Shown here piece by piece: positions 25,281 to 34,552 of a stretch of 64,000 bases of DNA (the stretch's first letter is position 1; every line of letters begins with the position of its first letter). Under the pieces are notes generated by a model. The model saw only the letters and a program-made list of their open reading frames with translations, was not told where the DNA came from and did no database searches. The position numbers and the translations under genes are program-made. Location: the NCBI GenBank assembly GCA_020637445.1, contig JACJVZ010000001.1, positions 1,054,001 to 1,118,000 of the forward strand, read 5' to 3'. The stretch comes from Calditrichota bacterium. Its GTDB lineage: Bacteria > Electryoneota > RPQS01.

Positions 25281-26597
25281 TTACCCTTCGATTTTCGTCT
25301 CGGGCTCTCGTTGAGTCTCACTATTTCCGGCTTCGTCGCCTTCTGTTGAGCCCGTTGACTCTTCTTCGGTGACGAAATACGTATTGAGAATCTCCATAAT
25401 TTCGCGCACGCGTCCCAGCTCGAACTGAGTCGCCTCCATGACCTTCAGGTCTCCCGCGTCAAGCACGTCGTCCGCGGTTTCAAATCCAGCCTCGATCAGC
25501 CGGTTCTTCGTCTCTTCGTCCAATTCGTTGACTTCGGAAATCTGCAGCGGTTCCGGAGCAAGATACTCGGATTCCTTAATGGGCTCGATGGGAATACCCG
25601 TCAACTCCGACGCGAGTCTGAGATTTTGGCCGCGCTTTCCGATCGCAAATTGAATCTGGTCATCCGGCACCACCACGGTCGCACTGTTTGATTCCTGATC
25701 ATAAACGACCAGCAACGGCGTCGCGGGAGACATAGCGCGCTTGACGTAAATTTCAGGATCGGCACTCCAGTGAATGATGTCGATCTTTTCTCCGCCAAGC
25801 TCACGCACGACTGCCTGAATTCGAATTCCTTTCATACCGACACATGCGCCAACCGGATCGATTCTTTTGTCATGACTGCGCACCGCGATCTTCGTGCGGT
25901 CGCCCGCTTCCCGGGCAACGCCCATGATCTCGATGATGTTGTCGAAAATTTCCGGGACTTCAAGTTCAAACAGTCTCGTGACGAAACCCGGCGCGGCTCG
26001 CGAAACGATGACTTCGGGGTCTTTCGTCGTCCGGCGAACTTCTTTGATGATGCCGCGCACGGATTTACCGCGCACGTACTTCTCATTGTACACTTGCTCC
26101 GACTTGGGCATCAGAGCCTCATAGCGGTCCAGATGAATGCGCAGCTCTTTGCGGTTGATCTGGTGAATCTCTCCAGTTACAATTTCGCCCAGTCTTTCCG
26201 AAAATTCGCTGTAGATATTCTCTTTCTCTATCTCTCGAATCTTTTGAGTCAAATTCTGGCGCGCGGTCATCACCAGTCGTCTGCCGAATTCGTTGATGTC
26301 CACGAGTTCCGCGTACGTATCGCCGATGTCAAGGTCGTCGTCGATCTTGAGCGCGCGCGACAGCGGCATCTGCATGACCGGATCTGTCAGATCGTCGTCA
26401 TCAACAATCTCTTTCTCGCAGAAGATTTCTATATCGCCCTTGTCGATATTGAAAATTACGTCGAAATTCTCGGCATTGCCGTATTTCTTCTTGATCATCG
26501 CATGGAATACTCCCTCGATGATCTCGCGAAATGCGTCGCGGTCAATGCTCTTGTCTTGAAGAATTTGGCCGATAGCTTCTACAATCGGGGAATTCAT
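25281..26597 (-). CDS. nusA: transcription termination/antitermination factor NusA
   Basis: 438 residues. Binds RNA polymerase and nascent RNA to control pausing and termination. N-terminal domain (DRDAFREIIEGVFHAMIKKKYG), S1 (GEIVTGEIHQINRKELRIHLD), two KH domains (RTKIAVRSHDKRIDPVGACVGMKGIRI; FAIGKRGQNLRLASELTG) and a single C-terminal helix-hairpin-helix-like segment (LIEAGFETADDVLDAG). ATG 26597 overlaps the rimP stop. Confidence 0.97.
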   Translation of the reverse strand: MNSPIVEAIGQILQDKSIDRDAFREIIEGVFHAMIKKKYGNAENFDVIFNIDKGDIEIFCEKEIVDDDDLTDPVMQMPLSRALKIDDDLDIGDTYAELVDINEFGRRLVMTARQNLTQKIREIEKENIYSEFSERLGEIVTGEIHQINRKELRIHLDRYEALMPKSEQVYNEKYVRGKSVRGIIKEVRRTTKDPEVIVSRAAPGFVTRLFELEVPEIFDNIIEIMGVAREAGDRTKIAVRSHDKRIDPVGACVGMKGIRIQAVVRELGGEKIDIIHWSADPEIYVKRAMSPATPLLVVYDQESNSATVVVPDDQIQFAIGKRGQNLRLASELTGIPIEPIKESEYLAPEPLQISEVNELDEETKNRLIEAGFETADDVLDAGDLKVMEATQFELGRVREIMEILNTYFVTEEESTGSTEGDEAGNSETQREPETKIEG

Positions 26598-27064
26598 CGC
26601 TTCAACTCCACTGGTGACTTGAATTCAGGCAGCACAACGGCGGACAGTATGTCCGCTTGCCCCAGCTGATGTACCTGTGACTCCGCCTGCAAGGTGACCC
26701 CTGCGGTTTCGTCATAATCAACCAACCTGCCGCGAATGTCCTTCGGTCCCTTCGGACCCGGAATCCTAACCTTCAGCAGACGGCCGATGTTCTTCTTGAA
26801 TTGCCAAGTTTCCCTCAGCGGATAATCCAATCCCGGCGAACTTATCTCAATACGAAAGTCGTCATTGAGCAGTTTCTGCTCAATGATCAAGTTGCGCAGT
26901 TCACGCGTGAGCATGGCGCAATCGTCCACTGAGATACTCCCCACTTCGCGATCACCCACGACGCGCAAATGTGTCGTGCCGTTTCGCGTATTCTGGGAAT
27001 ACTCCAGCATCTTAAAGCCATGCTCTGCAAGCAGAGCTTGCACGTGTGATTCGAGTCGTTCCAA
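26594..27064 (-). CDS. rimP: ribosome maturation factor RimP
   Basis: 156 residues. Binds the 30S during early assembly. Seen: LRVVGDREVGSISVDDCAMLTREL and IEISSPGLDYPLRETWQFKKNIGR, the RimP N- and C-terminal signatures. Start: TTG 27064, the first credible start in a frame that opens at 27076; the ribosome-binding site is weak. First gene of the 12-gene superoperon, preceded by a terminator of the TPR gene. Confidence 0.93.
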   Translation of the reverse strand: MERLESHVQALLAEHGFKMLEYSQNTRNGTTHLRVVGDREVGSISVDDCAMLTRELRNLIIEQKLLNDDFRIEISSPGLDYPLRETWQFKKNIGRLLKVRIPGPKGPKDIRGRLVDYDETAGVTLQAESQVHQLGQADILSAVVLPEFKSPVELKR

Positions 27065-27092
27065 TTCCGTTTTCAGCTAAGGGGAAATAAAC

Positions 27093-27118
27093 AAAAAAGC
27101 GGGCGTTGGCCCACTTTT
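27093..27118 (-). terminator. terminator between the TPR gene and rimP
   Basis: 10-bp stem AAAAGCGGGC (27095-27104) / GCCCACTTTT (27109-27118) with one wobble, loop GTTG, followed by T-rich sequence on the minus strand. Confidence 0.85.
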
Positions 27119-27183
27119 CATAAGTTCACTCTTGACTCGAAGAATATAGCAAAGTTGGGCGCCAAATGCAAGCAGGCAGGGAA

Positions 27184-27864
27184 TTAACGAAGCTGATCCA
27201 CCTGAGTCCGGGCCTTGTTGTAGGCCTGCGATTCGGGATATTTCTGGACAATCTTGTCCACAGCGGCCAAAGCCTTATCATTCTGATTTAATTTAAGATA
27301 CAACCGAGAAGCCTGAGTTAGGGCCTCTGGAGCAAATGCCGACTGCGGAAACTTATTTGCCGTTTCTTCATACTTCGCCGCAGCTTCTGCATCCTTGCCG
27401 GAAGCCTCCAACGCAGCCGCCCATCCGGCAAATGAGGCTTCCAATGTTTCTTGGTCAGGCGAGTAGTTCGTCACACAGGCCTCAAAGCCCGAAGCTGCAC
27501 CAGTATAGTCGCCTTGGTCAAACTTGATCCGCGAAATATAGTACTGTGCCTCGGCCGCTGCCGTTCCGCCAAAGTCGTTTTGCACCGTCTGGAACTTCGC
27601 TTGTGCGTCGCCCAAATTGTGCTGACCATAGGACGTCTTGGCCTTCATCAGCTCAAAGCTCTCCGCTTTTGCACTGCTGCCCATCCAGCGGGTCAGTCCC
27701 ATGACTCCCACAATCACGATCACGGCCGCCGCGACCGCATACCAGACATTCTGCTTATGGGATTCATAATAGCTCTCAACCTTGGCTGCGGTTTCAACGA
27801 AGGTATCGTGCTTTAGCTCTTCTTTCGTGAGGCGTCCGCCTCGGTGGGCTGCTGATTTAGCCAT
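27184..27864 (-). CDS. membrane-anchored TPR protein (YfgM/tol-pal-system-like)
   Basis: 226 residues. A cytoplasmic N-terminus of about 40 residues, one transmembrane helix (VWYAVAAAVIVIVGVMGLTRW), then TPR-type repeats: AKFQTVQNDFGGTAAAEAQYYISRIKFDQGDYTGAASGF and later EETANKFPQSAFAPEALTQASRLYLKLNQNDKALAAV. The layout resembles YfgM (ancillary SecYEG-PpiD subunit) and periplasmic BamD/CpoB-like proteins. A PpiD-like gene is elsewhere in the window (about 50 kb), which makes a YfgM role reasonable but not shown. Confidence 0.75.
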   Translation of the reverse strand: MAKSAAHRGGRLTKEELKHDTFVETAAKVESYYESHKQNVWYAVAAAVIVIVGVMGLTRWMGSSAKAESFELMKAKTSYGQHNLGDAQAKFQTVQNDFGGTAAAEAQYYISRIKFDQGDYTGAASGFEACVTNYSPDQETLEASFAGWAAALEASGKDAEAAAKYEETANKFPQSAFAPEALTQASRLYLKLNQNDKALAAVDKIVQKYPESQAYNKARTQVDQLR

Positions 27865-27924
27865 TGTAATTGCTTAGTTTAAGAAAACTGTCTCTGAGTA
27901 ACTTTCTGCGGTTCAAGCCCTTCG

Positions 27925-27998
27925 TACCCCCGAGAGGACTCGAACCTCCGACGCAGAGTTTAGGAAACTCTCGCTCTATCCATCTGAGCTACGGGGGC
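27925..27998 (-). tRNA. tRNA-Arg (anticodon CCT)
   Basis: 74 nt. Acceptor GCCCCCG / CGGGGGT, with a G-T pair at the first position, D arm GCTCAGATGGATAGAGC, anticodon stem AGAGT/ACTCT with loop TTCCTAA giving CCT, T arm GGAGG-TTCGAGT-CCTCT. No encoded CCA. It does not overlap a CDS. Confidence 0.94.
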
Positions 27999-28042
27999 CA
28001 AACCAATTAATATAATGTGCTTGCAAGTAAATGTCAAGCCCG

Positions 28043-29440
28043 TCAATTGGCCAAATCTGGAAACACTTTTCCCGGATTCAATATCCCCTTGGGATCAAGA
28101 GCCTGCTTCACTTGTCGCATACTCTCAATCGCCGCACCCGACAGCCCCTGTCTCAAGTAGCTCTTTTGCACGTAGCCAATCCCGTGCTCACCGCTGATCG
28201 TCCCTCCCAGCGAAACTGTCAGTTCAAAAATCTCCGGAATCGCAAGCGCTGTTCGCTTGTCCCACTCACTCTGCTCCGTCCTTTCACGAAGCAGATTCAC
28301 GTGAATGTTCCCGTCGCCGGCATGACCATAACAAATCATCCGTACTCCGTGACGGTCACAAATCTCGTGAACGCCTTTGACAAGTTGCGGTAATTTCGAG
28401 CGTGGCACAACTGTATCTTCTTCCTTGTACGGCGAAATCCCTTTCACCGCTTCGCCTGCCGCCCGTCGAATCTCCCATAGCTTCAACTGCTGAGCTGGGC
28501 CTTCCGCCACGTCAACATCCGTCGCTCCGCATTCAAGCAGTGCTTCACCAATGATCTCCATCTCCCGGTCGAGCATTTCTTCATGCACACTGTCCACTTC
28601 AATCAACAAACACGCGGCGGCTTCAGAATGCGGTACCTTCTCTCCTCGTCGGTCTTCAATCGCTTTGAGACATGCCTGTTCCATAAACTCAAGCGCGCAT
28701 GGAACCACTCCGCGCAGCATGATCGCCGGAACAGCGGCAGCCGCGCTCTCCAAAGTCGGAAACGGAGCCATCAACGTCCGCCGGTGTGTCGGCAAAGGCA
28801 ACAGCTTGAGCGTAATCCCCACCACGACACCGAGAATGCCCTCACTTCCCACAAAGAGCTGAACCATGTTCAATCCGGTGACGTCTTTCAGCCGCTTTCC
28901 GCCGTACTGAACAAGTTCGCCGTTCGCCAGCACAACGTCGACGCCGAACACGTAGTCTTTCGTCGTTCCGTATTTCAGCGCGCGCGGACCTCCCGCTCCT
29001 TCCGCGACGTTTCCTCCGATCGTGCACGACCCGCGGCTCGCCGGATCAACCGGATAGAATAACCCCGTCTTTTCAACTTCTTCCTGCAGAACCTGAGTAA
29101 TCACTCCCGGTTCCGACTTTACGAAAAAGTTATCTCGATCAATTTCGAGAATGCGGTTTAACCGCTCGGTCGAAAGTACAATCCCCCCATAAACGGGAAG
29201 CGCCCCACCCGAAAGTCCCGTCCCACCTCCTCTGGTCACGACGGGCACTGAGAATCGATCGGCGACTTTCATCGTCGCAATCACGCTCTCGACCGACTTA
29301 GCTCGGACAACAACCTCCGGCGCGAAATACAAATCTTCCGTCTCGTCGCTGCCGTATGCCTCGAAATTCAAGTCTCCCGGCAACAACAATTCATTGTCGC
29401 CAAGAGCATTCCGAAGAGCCTCAAGCGCACTACTGTCCAT
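28043..29440 (-). CDS. FAD-binding oxidase, GlcD/D-lactate dehydrogenase family
   Basis: 465 residues. FAD_binding_4 domain (about 40-220): VPVVTRGGGTGLSGGA, TIGGNVAEGAGGPRALKYG and LFVGSEGILGVV; a C-terminal FAD-oxidase_C domain: GHAGDGNIHVN (metal/substrate-binding His) and SGEHGIG. These enzymes oxidise glycolate, D-lactate or other 2-hydroxyacids and pass electrons to a quinone or ETF. No glcE, glcF or Fe-S partner is next to it, so D-lactate dehydrogenase is as likely as glycolate oxidase. Confidence 0.88.
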   Translation of the reverse strand: MDSSALEALRNALGDNELLLPGDLNFEAYGSDETEDLYFAPEVVVRAKSVESVIATMKVADRFSVPVVTRGGGTGLSGGALPVYGGIVLSTERLNRILEIDRDNFFVKSEPGVITQVLQEEVEKTGLFYPVDPASRGSCTIGGNVAEGAGGPRALKYGTTKDYVFGVDVVLANGELVQYGGKRLKDVTGLNMVQLFVGSEGILGVVVGITLKLLPLPTHRRTLMAPFPTLESAAAAVPAIMLRGVVPCALEFMEQACLKAIEDRRGEKVPHSEAAACLLIEVDSVHEEMLDREMEIIGEALLECGATDVDVAEGPAQQLKLWEIRRAAGEAVKGISPYKEEDTVVPRSKLPQLVKGVHEICDRHGVRMICYGHAGDGNIHVNLLRERTEQSEWDKRTALAIPEIFELTVSLGGTISGEHGIGYVQKSYLRQGLSGAAIESMRQVKQALDPKGILNPGKVFPDLAN

Positions 29441-29723
29441 CTGCCGCCACTCTAAAATCTGAAAATTGTTTGCCCGTACCCAATGGAAAAGTCGTCACCT
29501 TTTCAACATGCGAAAACGTCGGCCCTTCGCGCATAGAGTCGAGCAACTGGTTCACGGAATCTTGATCCCCTTCGATTTCCGCTTCCACTCTGCCGTCACG
29601 CAGATTTCGTACCCAACCTGTAATTCCGAGCGAATGTGCCCGTTCGAACACAAAATATCGAAAACCGACGCCTTGAACGGTGCCAACCACGACAACTTTG
29701 TATCTGACGAACTCTTCGCTCAT
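29430..29723 (-). CDS. acyP: acylphosphatase
   Basis: 97 residues. Hydrolyses carboxyl-phosphate bonds of acylphosphates. Catalytic signature GTVQGVGFRYFV (Arg) and GWVRNLRDGRVEAE with the catalytic Asn. ATG 29723 overlaps the stop of the large secreted-protein gene (ATGA), and its 3' end overlaps the oxidase gene by 11 bp. Confidence 0.94.
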   Translation of the reverse strand: MSEEFVRYKVVVVGTVQGVGFRYFVFERAHSLGITGWVRNLRDGRVEAEIEGDQDSVNQLLDSMREGPTFSHVEKVTTFPLGTGKQFSDFRVAADGQ

Positions 29724-31387
29724 TGACTGACTGCAATCACGACGTATTGATGCATGGGTTGTCCGGCCAGTACGCCCGTATCCGTGAAATCACTTGTCGT
29801 CGAACTGTCAAATAGTGTCAAATCACTTCCGTCGCCGGCCGTTCCCCGATAGATATCATAGTGGTCGATAATGACTGGATTTCCGTTGATATCTTGTGTC
29901 ACGGGACTCCAATTCAGGAGAATGTCGTCACCGACTCGCACAATTGTCAAATCTTCGACTGCGCGCGGATCGGCCGGAATAGTAAACACGGCTTGAAACA
30001 CCACCGGTCCCGATTGCCCCGCCGCGGGATAAAATCCAGTATTGAAAAATCCCGAGTTGTCAACAGCCTCAAGATAGTACCTGACAATTGTTGTCGCCGA
30101 TATCGACGGAATTTCAAACGAGTAGACATCTCCGACGTTTCCCCCGGACGGAACTTCTTCCCACGCTCCGCTTCCAAATCGATAGTGCAGTGATGCAAAC
30201 AATATCCCGTTGTCATCCGTGATGGTCGCCTGCACCGGATAGGGCCCGTTGAAATTCGTCGGCGACGGCCACACGGTCACACCCGTGAACACCGGCGGCA
30301 AGTTGTCATTGATCCAACTAAATGAAAAGTACGTGGTCGGCGCGTTCGCCGGATTCGTTGCGCTATTCTGATTTACCGAATTGTCGCGTGCCCAAATATA
30401 ATAACGCACTTCTTGGACGGGCGAACCCGTCAGTGTCGGAATCTCAAATGTGAAAATGTTTCCATTCACGTTCGAAGGTCCCGTGCTGGCATATCCACCG
30501 CCGTCAACTGAATAGTAAAGCAGAGTGGACTCGATACCGCTGTCGTCCGTAATGGTCGCCGATACACTGTAGGGCCCCGGACTCGGCGAATCCGGCAAGT
30601 CCGTAACTCCCGCAATCACCGGCGGCTGCAAATCGCCGCCCAAATTCGTCTCGTCCAATCGAAAATAGCCGGAGGCCGTATTGAACAACCAACTTGTCTC
30701 TCCGTCGACGGACAGAATCGCAACGACGCTTCCTATTCCCGGAACGATCCACTCATATGAACGATAAAGTTGATCGAGAATTGGAATCCCCATAAACTCC
30801 GCGTAGGAAGTTTGCAGCGTTCGCATCACCAAACATTGCATCGGCCCGCCAAACGGAACCGTGACCATTCCCCAACCTACAATTTCGCAGTCGCGAGTCT
30901 CTTGAATCGGAACGCCCAATGCTTCTTCGCCCCACGTCCAACTTGAAGACCACGTCGTTCCATAGGTCATGGGATAGTGGTAGATGTTCCAGAATGGCGC
31001 GTCATACGGATACACCGAACCGTTTTGCGAGACACCCCGCGCAAATGTTCCGGTCGCAGTTTCGTCTTCGTAGAGCCACTGTGCTTGACCGCCCTGAGTC
31101 TGATATTCCGTAAAAGTTGTTTGCGCCGGAGCAGGCTGCGGAGCCGCAGCAACTGTCCGGATTTCGCTGGTCGCCGTAGAAGTTGTAGGTCCCGTGGAGA
31201 AGTCCCACGTGCCACCTTGCTGCAACGGATTAATTGTTCCGAGGTTTACGGCTACATTGGACGATGTATTGAAATAATTCCAATAGTTGCCGATTTGGTC
31301 AGAGCCATAAGGCCAGTTGCTTTGATCAATCGTCACCTGTCCCATCACGGCCGACGCCAAACACATCACGAACACAAACGTTTTCAT
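29720..31387 (-). CDS. large secreted protein with fibronectin-type C-terminal domain, unknown function
   Basis: 555 residues from ATG 31387, with AAGGAGG at ideal spacing. The signal peptide MKTFVFVMCLASAVMG ends before QVTIDQ. The N-terminal half (about 20-260) is Trp/Tyr-rich (NWPYGSDQIGNYWNYF). Then come two similar beta-sandwich repeats of about 110 residues (PPVIAGVTDLPDSPSPGPYSV...; PPVFTGVTVWPSPTNFNGPYPV...) and a final Fn3-like domain (DDILLNWSPVTQDINGNPVIIDHYDIYR). Exported or surface protein of the type common in FCB-group phyla. No C-terminal sorting motif is obvious. It heads a coupled run into acyP and the oxidase. Confidence 0.8.
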   Translation of the reverse strand: MKTFVFVMCLASAVMGQVTIDQSNWPYGSDQIGNYWNYFNTSSNVAVNLGTINPLQQGGTWDFSTGPTTSTATSEIRTVAAAPQPAPAQTTFTEYQTQGGQAQWLYEDETATGTFARGVSQNGSVYPYDAPFWNIYHYPMTYGTTWSSSWTWGEEALGVPIQETRDCEIVGWGMVTVPFGGPMQCLVMRTLQTSYAEFMGIPILDQLYRSYEWIVPGIGSVVAILSVDGETSWLFNTASGYFRLDETNLGGDLQPPVIAGVTDLPDSPSPGPYSVSATITDDSGIESTLLYYSVDGGGYASTGPSNVNGNIFTFEIPTLTGSPVQEVRYYIWARDNSVNQNSATNPANAPTTYFSFSWINDNLPPVFTGVTVWPSPTNFNGPYPVQATITDDNGILFASLHYRFGSGAWEEVPSGGNVGDVYSFEIPSISATTIVRYYLEAVDNSGFFNTGFYPAAGQSGPVVFQAVFTIPADPRAVEDLTIVRVGDDILLNWSPVTQDINGNPVIIDHYDIYRGTAGDGSDLTLFDSSTTSDFTDTGVLAGQPMHQYVVIAVSQ

Positions 31388-31462
31388 GCGAACCTCCTTC
31401 GTCAAATGCAAATCCACAAAGCAAAAAGGAGCAAATCAAAGCATCCAAACAAGTTCATTCAT

Positions 31463-31500
31463 TCCCCCCCCGGTCTTCCGGGGGGGGGCAAGGGGGGGGT
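31463..31500. repeat. dispersed palindromic element, family C copy 2 (intergenic)
   Basis: TCCCCCCCCGG...CCGGGGGGGGG with a following AAGGGGGGGG block, about 76 bp upstream of the secreted-protein start. Homologous to the leuS element at 7041-7075, showing that the family also occupies non-coding DNA. Confidence 0.85.
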
Positions 31501-31544
31501 CAAACAACCAAGCGCAATCCCGCTGCGTTGGAATTTGTAATTTT

Positions 31545-31558
31545 GGGATTTGGGATTT
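31545..31558. repeat. heptanucleotide repeat (GGGATTT)2
   Basis: Two GGGATTT units. A related GGAATTG heptad lies about 60 bp further on; both are in the gap between the secreted-protein gene and asnS. Confidence 0.7.
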
Positions 31559-31618
31559 CCCAATCCTACTACCGTCGGCCTCCGGCCGTCATCCCTGAGA
31601 CTTGAGCAACGCGCCTCC

Positions 31619-31639
31619 GGAATTGGGAATTGGGATTTT
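31619..31639. repeat. heptanucleotide repeat (GGAATTG)2 GGATTTT after asnS
   Basis: Three 7-bp units immediately downstream of the asnS stop codon on the other side of a short GC-rich hairpin (about 31573-31590). No terminator of classical form was seen for asnS. Confidence 0.7.
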
Positions 31640-31640
31640 C

Positions 31641-32951
31641 TCAGGGCTTCAATCTCGAGATCATCCTCGGGAACGGAATCGTCTCGCGCACATGCGGAAG
31701 CGCGCAAACCCACGCGACCGTGCGTTCAAGTCCGAGTCCGAATCCCGCATGCGGCACGCTTCCGTACTTTCTTAAATCAAGAAACCACTCAAAGTCTTCG
31801 ACGTTGAGACCGTGCTCATGTATGCGCTTTACAAGCTCATCGTAGTCATCTTCACGCTGGCCGCCGCCGACAATTTCTCCTTTGCCTTCTGGAGCCAATA
31901 CGTCAAACCCAAGCGCGAGCTTTGGATTCGTCGCGTCGCGTTTCATATAAAAGGCCTTTAGATCGGCCGGGAAATGGTACAAAATGGTCGGACGGTCATG
32001 CTCGTTGGAGATTGTGGTCTCTTCGTCTCCACCGATGTCTCCGCCCCACTCAATATCGTGTCCACCCTTTTTCAACACGTCAATCGCGTCCGTGTATGAA
32101 AGGCGCGGAAACGGTTTTTGAATCTTCTCGAGTACGGCAATCTCGCGTTCAATGACCTTTAGCTCTTCCATGCGCGTTTCGAGCACTCTTTGCACGATAA
32201 AACACAACATGTCTTCGGCAAGTTCCGCCGCGCCCCACATATCCATATACGCGACTTCCGGCTCGATCATCCAAAACTCCGTGAGGTGCCGGCGCGTCTT
32301 CGACTTTTCCGCGCGAAACGTCGGACCGAACGTATATATCTTGCCAAGGGCCATCGCTCCGCATTCGCCGTAGAGCTGCCCGGATTGAGATAGATAGGCC
32401 TTCTCGCCGAAGTAATCTGTTTCAAACAACGTCGACGTGCCTTCACATGCCGCGTTCGTAAAGATCGGAGGATCGAACAACGTGAATCCACGCCCGTCAA
32501 AGAAATCTCGAATCGCCTTTACGATCGCGTGGCGAATGCGCATAATTGCCACCTGCCGCTTGCTGCGCAGCCACAAGTGACGGTTGTCCATCAGAAAAGC
32601 CGTGCCATGTTCTTTCGGCGAAATCGGAAACTCCCCCATCGCCGCAGTGACGGGAATCACTTGCTTCAAGATCAATTCAAAACCACCCGGCGCACGCGGC
32701 TCCGCTTTCACCGTGCCTACAACCATCAAAGATGATTCCTGAGACAGCGAATCAACCGCGGCAAATCCCTCGTCGCCGATATCACTAATGGAACCCACGC
32801 ATTGTATCAACCCCGTACCGTCGCGGAGCATGACAAATCGAATCTTACCCGACGAGCGCTTGTTATAGAGCCAGCCCTTGAGCAAAACATCTTGTCCGTC
32901 GTACTTCCCGATATCTTCCAAATAAACATGCGGCGCAGTAGGTGTCGCCAT
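31641..32951 (-). CDS. asnS: asparagine-tRNA ligase
   Basis: 436 residues. Charges tRNA-Asn. N-terminal OB anticodon-binding domain (VLLKGWLYNKRSSGKIRFVMLRDGTG), then the class II core: FDPPIFTNAACEGTSTLFETDYFGEKAYLSQSGQLY, TFGPTFRAEKSKTRRHLTEFWMIEPE (motif 2) and GFGLGLERTVAW (motif 3). AsnRS is preferred over AspRS because of the sequence RHLTEFWMIEPE and the lack of the bacterial AspRS GAD insert. It follows gpsA after 9 bp. Confidence 0.94.
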   Translation of the reverse strand: MATPTAPHVYLEDIGKYDGQDVLLKGWLYNKRSSGKIRFVMLRDGTGLIQCVGSISDIGDEGFAAVDSLSQESSLMVVGTVKAEPRAPGGFELILKQVIPVTAAMGEFPISPKEHGTAFLMDNRHLWLRSKRQVAIMRIRHAIVKAIRDFFDGRGFTLFDPPIFTNAACEGTSTLFETDYFGEKAYLSQSGQLYGECGAMALGKIYTFGPTFRAEKSKTRRHLTEFWMIEPEVAYMDMWGAAELAEDMLCFIVQRVLETRMEELKVIEREIAVLEKIQKPFPRLSYTDAIDVLKKGGHDIEWGGDIGGDEETTISNEHDRPTILYHFPADLKAFYMKRDATNPKLALGFDVLAPEGKGEIVGGGQREDDYDELVKRIHEHGLNVEDFEWFLDLRKYGSVPHAGFGLGLERTVAWVCALPHVRETIPFPRMISRLKP

Positions 32952-32960
32952 GTTGTCCTC

Positions 32961-33956
32961 TTAGTCTTCCTCTTTGAGTTCTCGTTCCATAAGTCCCCGC
33001 ACAGCGTCCGGAGCGGTTAACTTTCCTTCCAAAACTGCACACACGCCTTCCGTTATCGGCACGCTCACATCGCGCTTTAGCCCCAATTCGAGAGCGGCTC
33101 GGGCTGTATACACGCCTTCAGCGACCTGCCCCGTTTTCTTCAAAGCAGCTTCAAGCGATTCCCCTCGCCCGATAAATTCGCCCACCGTACGATTACGGCT
33201 GCGCGCCGAAATGCACGTCGTCGCCAAATCTCCCATTCCCGACAGACCCATAAACGTTTTGCGCTCACCCCCGACGGCCGCTCCAAGTCTCGAAAGCTCC
33301 GCTAATCCGCGCGTAATCAATGTCCCTTTCGTATTCGCGCCAAATCCCATCCCATCCACCATTCCGGCGGCCAGCGCTATGACGTTTTTCATCGCTCCGG
33401 CAAACTCAACTCCGATTACGTCACGCGAGCGATACAACCGCAGCTTCTCCGAAGACAGCGCAAGCTGCAAGTCACGGCTCGTTTCCTCGTTCGTACTCGC
33501 AATCACAGCCGACGTCGGCATTCCTAACGCAATCTCCGCAGCCAGAGTCGGCCCCGACAGCGCAGCATATCTTTCGCTCGAAAAATTCGGCGAAGATTCT
33601 TTCAGAATCTCATGTTCGAATTTTCCTGTCGCGCTCTCAATTCCCTTTGACGTCCCGATCCACAGCGCTTTCGGAAGAACGCCGGCATATTGCGAAACAA
33701 ATTGTCGCGTCGCCTGCAACGGCACAGCAAACTCCAAAATATCGGCATTTGCCACAGCGCGTTCCAAATCCGACGTCACAAAAATTCGGTCGTTCAGATT
33801 TCCGTCCGGCAAATAGCGCGTGTTTCTCCGCGACTCCTGCAAGAGTTTCGCGTGCGCCGAATCGCGTGCCCACAACCGCACCTCGTGCCCGATGCCGCCC
33901 GCGTGAATCGCCAGCGCCGTTCCCCAGCTTCCTGCACCTAAAACAGCAATCTTCAT
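32961..33956 (-). CDS. gpsA: glycerol-3-phosphate dehydrogenase [NAD(P)+]
   Basis: 331 residues from ATG 33956; a longer frame upstream is plsY out of frame. Makes sn-glycerol-3-phosphate for phospholipids. Rossmann motif GAGSWGTALA at the N-terminus, GTSKGIE, ALSGPTLAAEIALGMPT, EFAGAMKNVIALAAGMVDG (catalytic Lys) and ARSRNRTVGE. It overlaps plsY (TGATG), the next step in the same pathway. Confidence 0.96.
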   Translation of the reverse strand: MKIAVLGAGSWGTALAIHAGGIGHEVRLWARDSAHAKLLQESRRNTRYLPDGNLNDRIFVTSDLERAVANADILEFAVPLQATRQFVSQYAGVLPKALWIGTSKGIESATGKFEHEILKESSPNFSSERYAALSGPTLAAEIALGMPTSAVIASTNEETSRDLQLALSSEKLRLYRSRDVIGVEFAGAMKNVIALAAGMVDGMGFGANTKGTLITRGLAELSRLGAAVGGERKTFMGLSGMGDLATTCISARSRNRTVGEFIGRGESLEAALKKTGQVAEGVYTARAALELGLKRDVSVPITEGVCAVLEGKLTAPDAVRGLMERELKEED

Positions 33957-34552
33957 CAGAAGAACCTCGGTTCCGTGCCGCTCAGAAGTCGCGCAATATT
34001 TTGTCGATGCGTATAAAACAAAAATCCCGCAATCACCACTCCGCTCGCGATCACAATTGCCGGTTGATTCTGTTTGCCCGCCAAAAGGAAAATCGGAAAC
34101 GAAACAGCCGCAGTCAGAGATGCAGGCGAAATTCGTCGCGTCACCGCAAACACTATCGCCCACACAATCATCGAATATCCCAGAGCGCTCGCACTGATTG
34201 CCGCCATCGCCCCTGCCGCCGTCGCCACGCCTTTTCCGCCTTTGAATTTCGCATACGGCGTAAACACATGCCCCATGACCGCCGTGCACGCTATCACAAT
34301 CTTCACTTCAACCAAATTTTCGGAAAAGATCAGCGGAGCCAACCAAAACACCGGCGCGAATCCTTTTAGAGCGTCAAGTAAGAGAACAACAATCCCCCAC
34401 TTCTTACCCAACACGCGCGACACATTCGTCGCTCCCGAGCTGCCTGATCCGCTCGCGCGCGGATCCTTGCCCGCAATCAACTTCGAGAGCCAAATCCCCG
34501 TCGGAATTCCCCCGACAAGGTAGCCGATCAATGCCGCAAGATAAACACTCAC
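33956..34552 (-). CDS. plsY: glycerol-3-phosphate acyltransferase PlsY
   Basis: 198 residues, five transmembrane helices. Transfers the acyl group from acyl-phosphate to glycerol-3-phosphate, first step of phospholipid synthesis. Motifs: PTGIWLSKLIAGKDPRASGSGSSGATNVSR (GSGNxGATNxxR type), GHVFTPYAKFKGGKGVAT (Lys-rich motif 2) and a third near TRRISPASL. GTG 34552 overlaps the purM stop. PlsX, the partner enzyme, is not in the window. Confidence 0.95.
   Translation of the reverse strand: MSVYLAALIGYLVGGIPTGIWLSKLIAGKDPRASGSGSSGATNVSRVLGKKWGIVVLLLDALKGFAPVFWLAPLIFSENLVEVKIVIACTAVMGHVFTPYAKFKGGKGVATAAGAMAAISASALGYSMIVWAIVFAVTRRISPASLTAAVSFPIFLLAGKQNQPAIVIASGVVIAGFLFYTHRQNIARLLSGTEPRFF

Noticed and set aside
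23622..25349. Plus-strand open frame of 575 residues opposite infB
   Set aside because: Antisense shadow of the repetitive E/K/R coding region of IF-2; composition rich in Leu/Phe/Arg with no family match.
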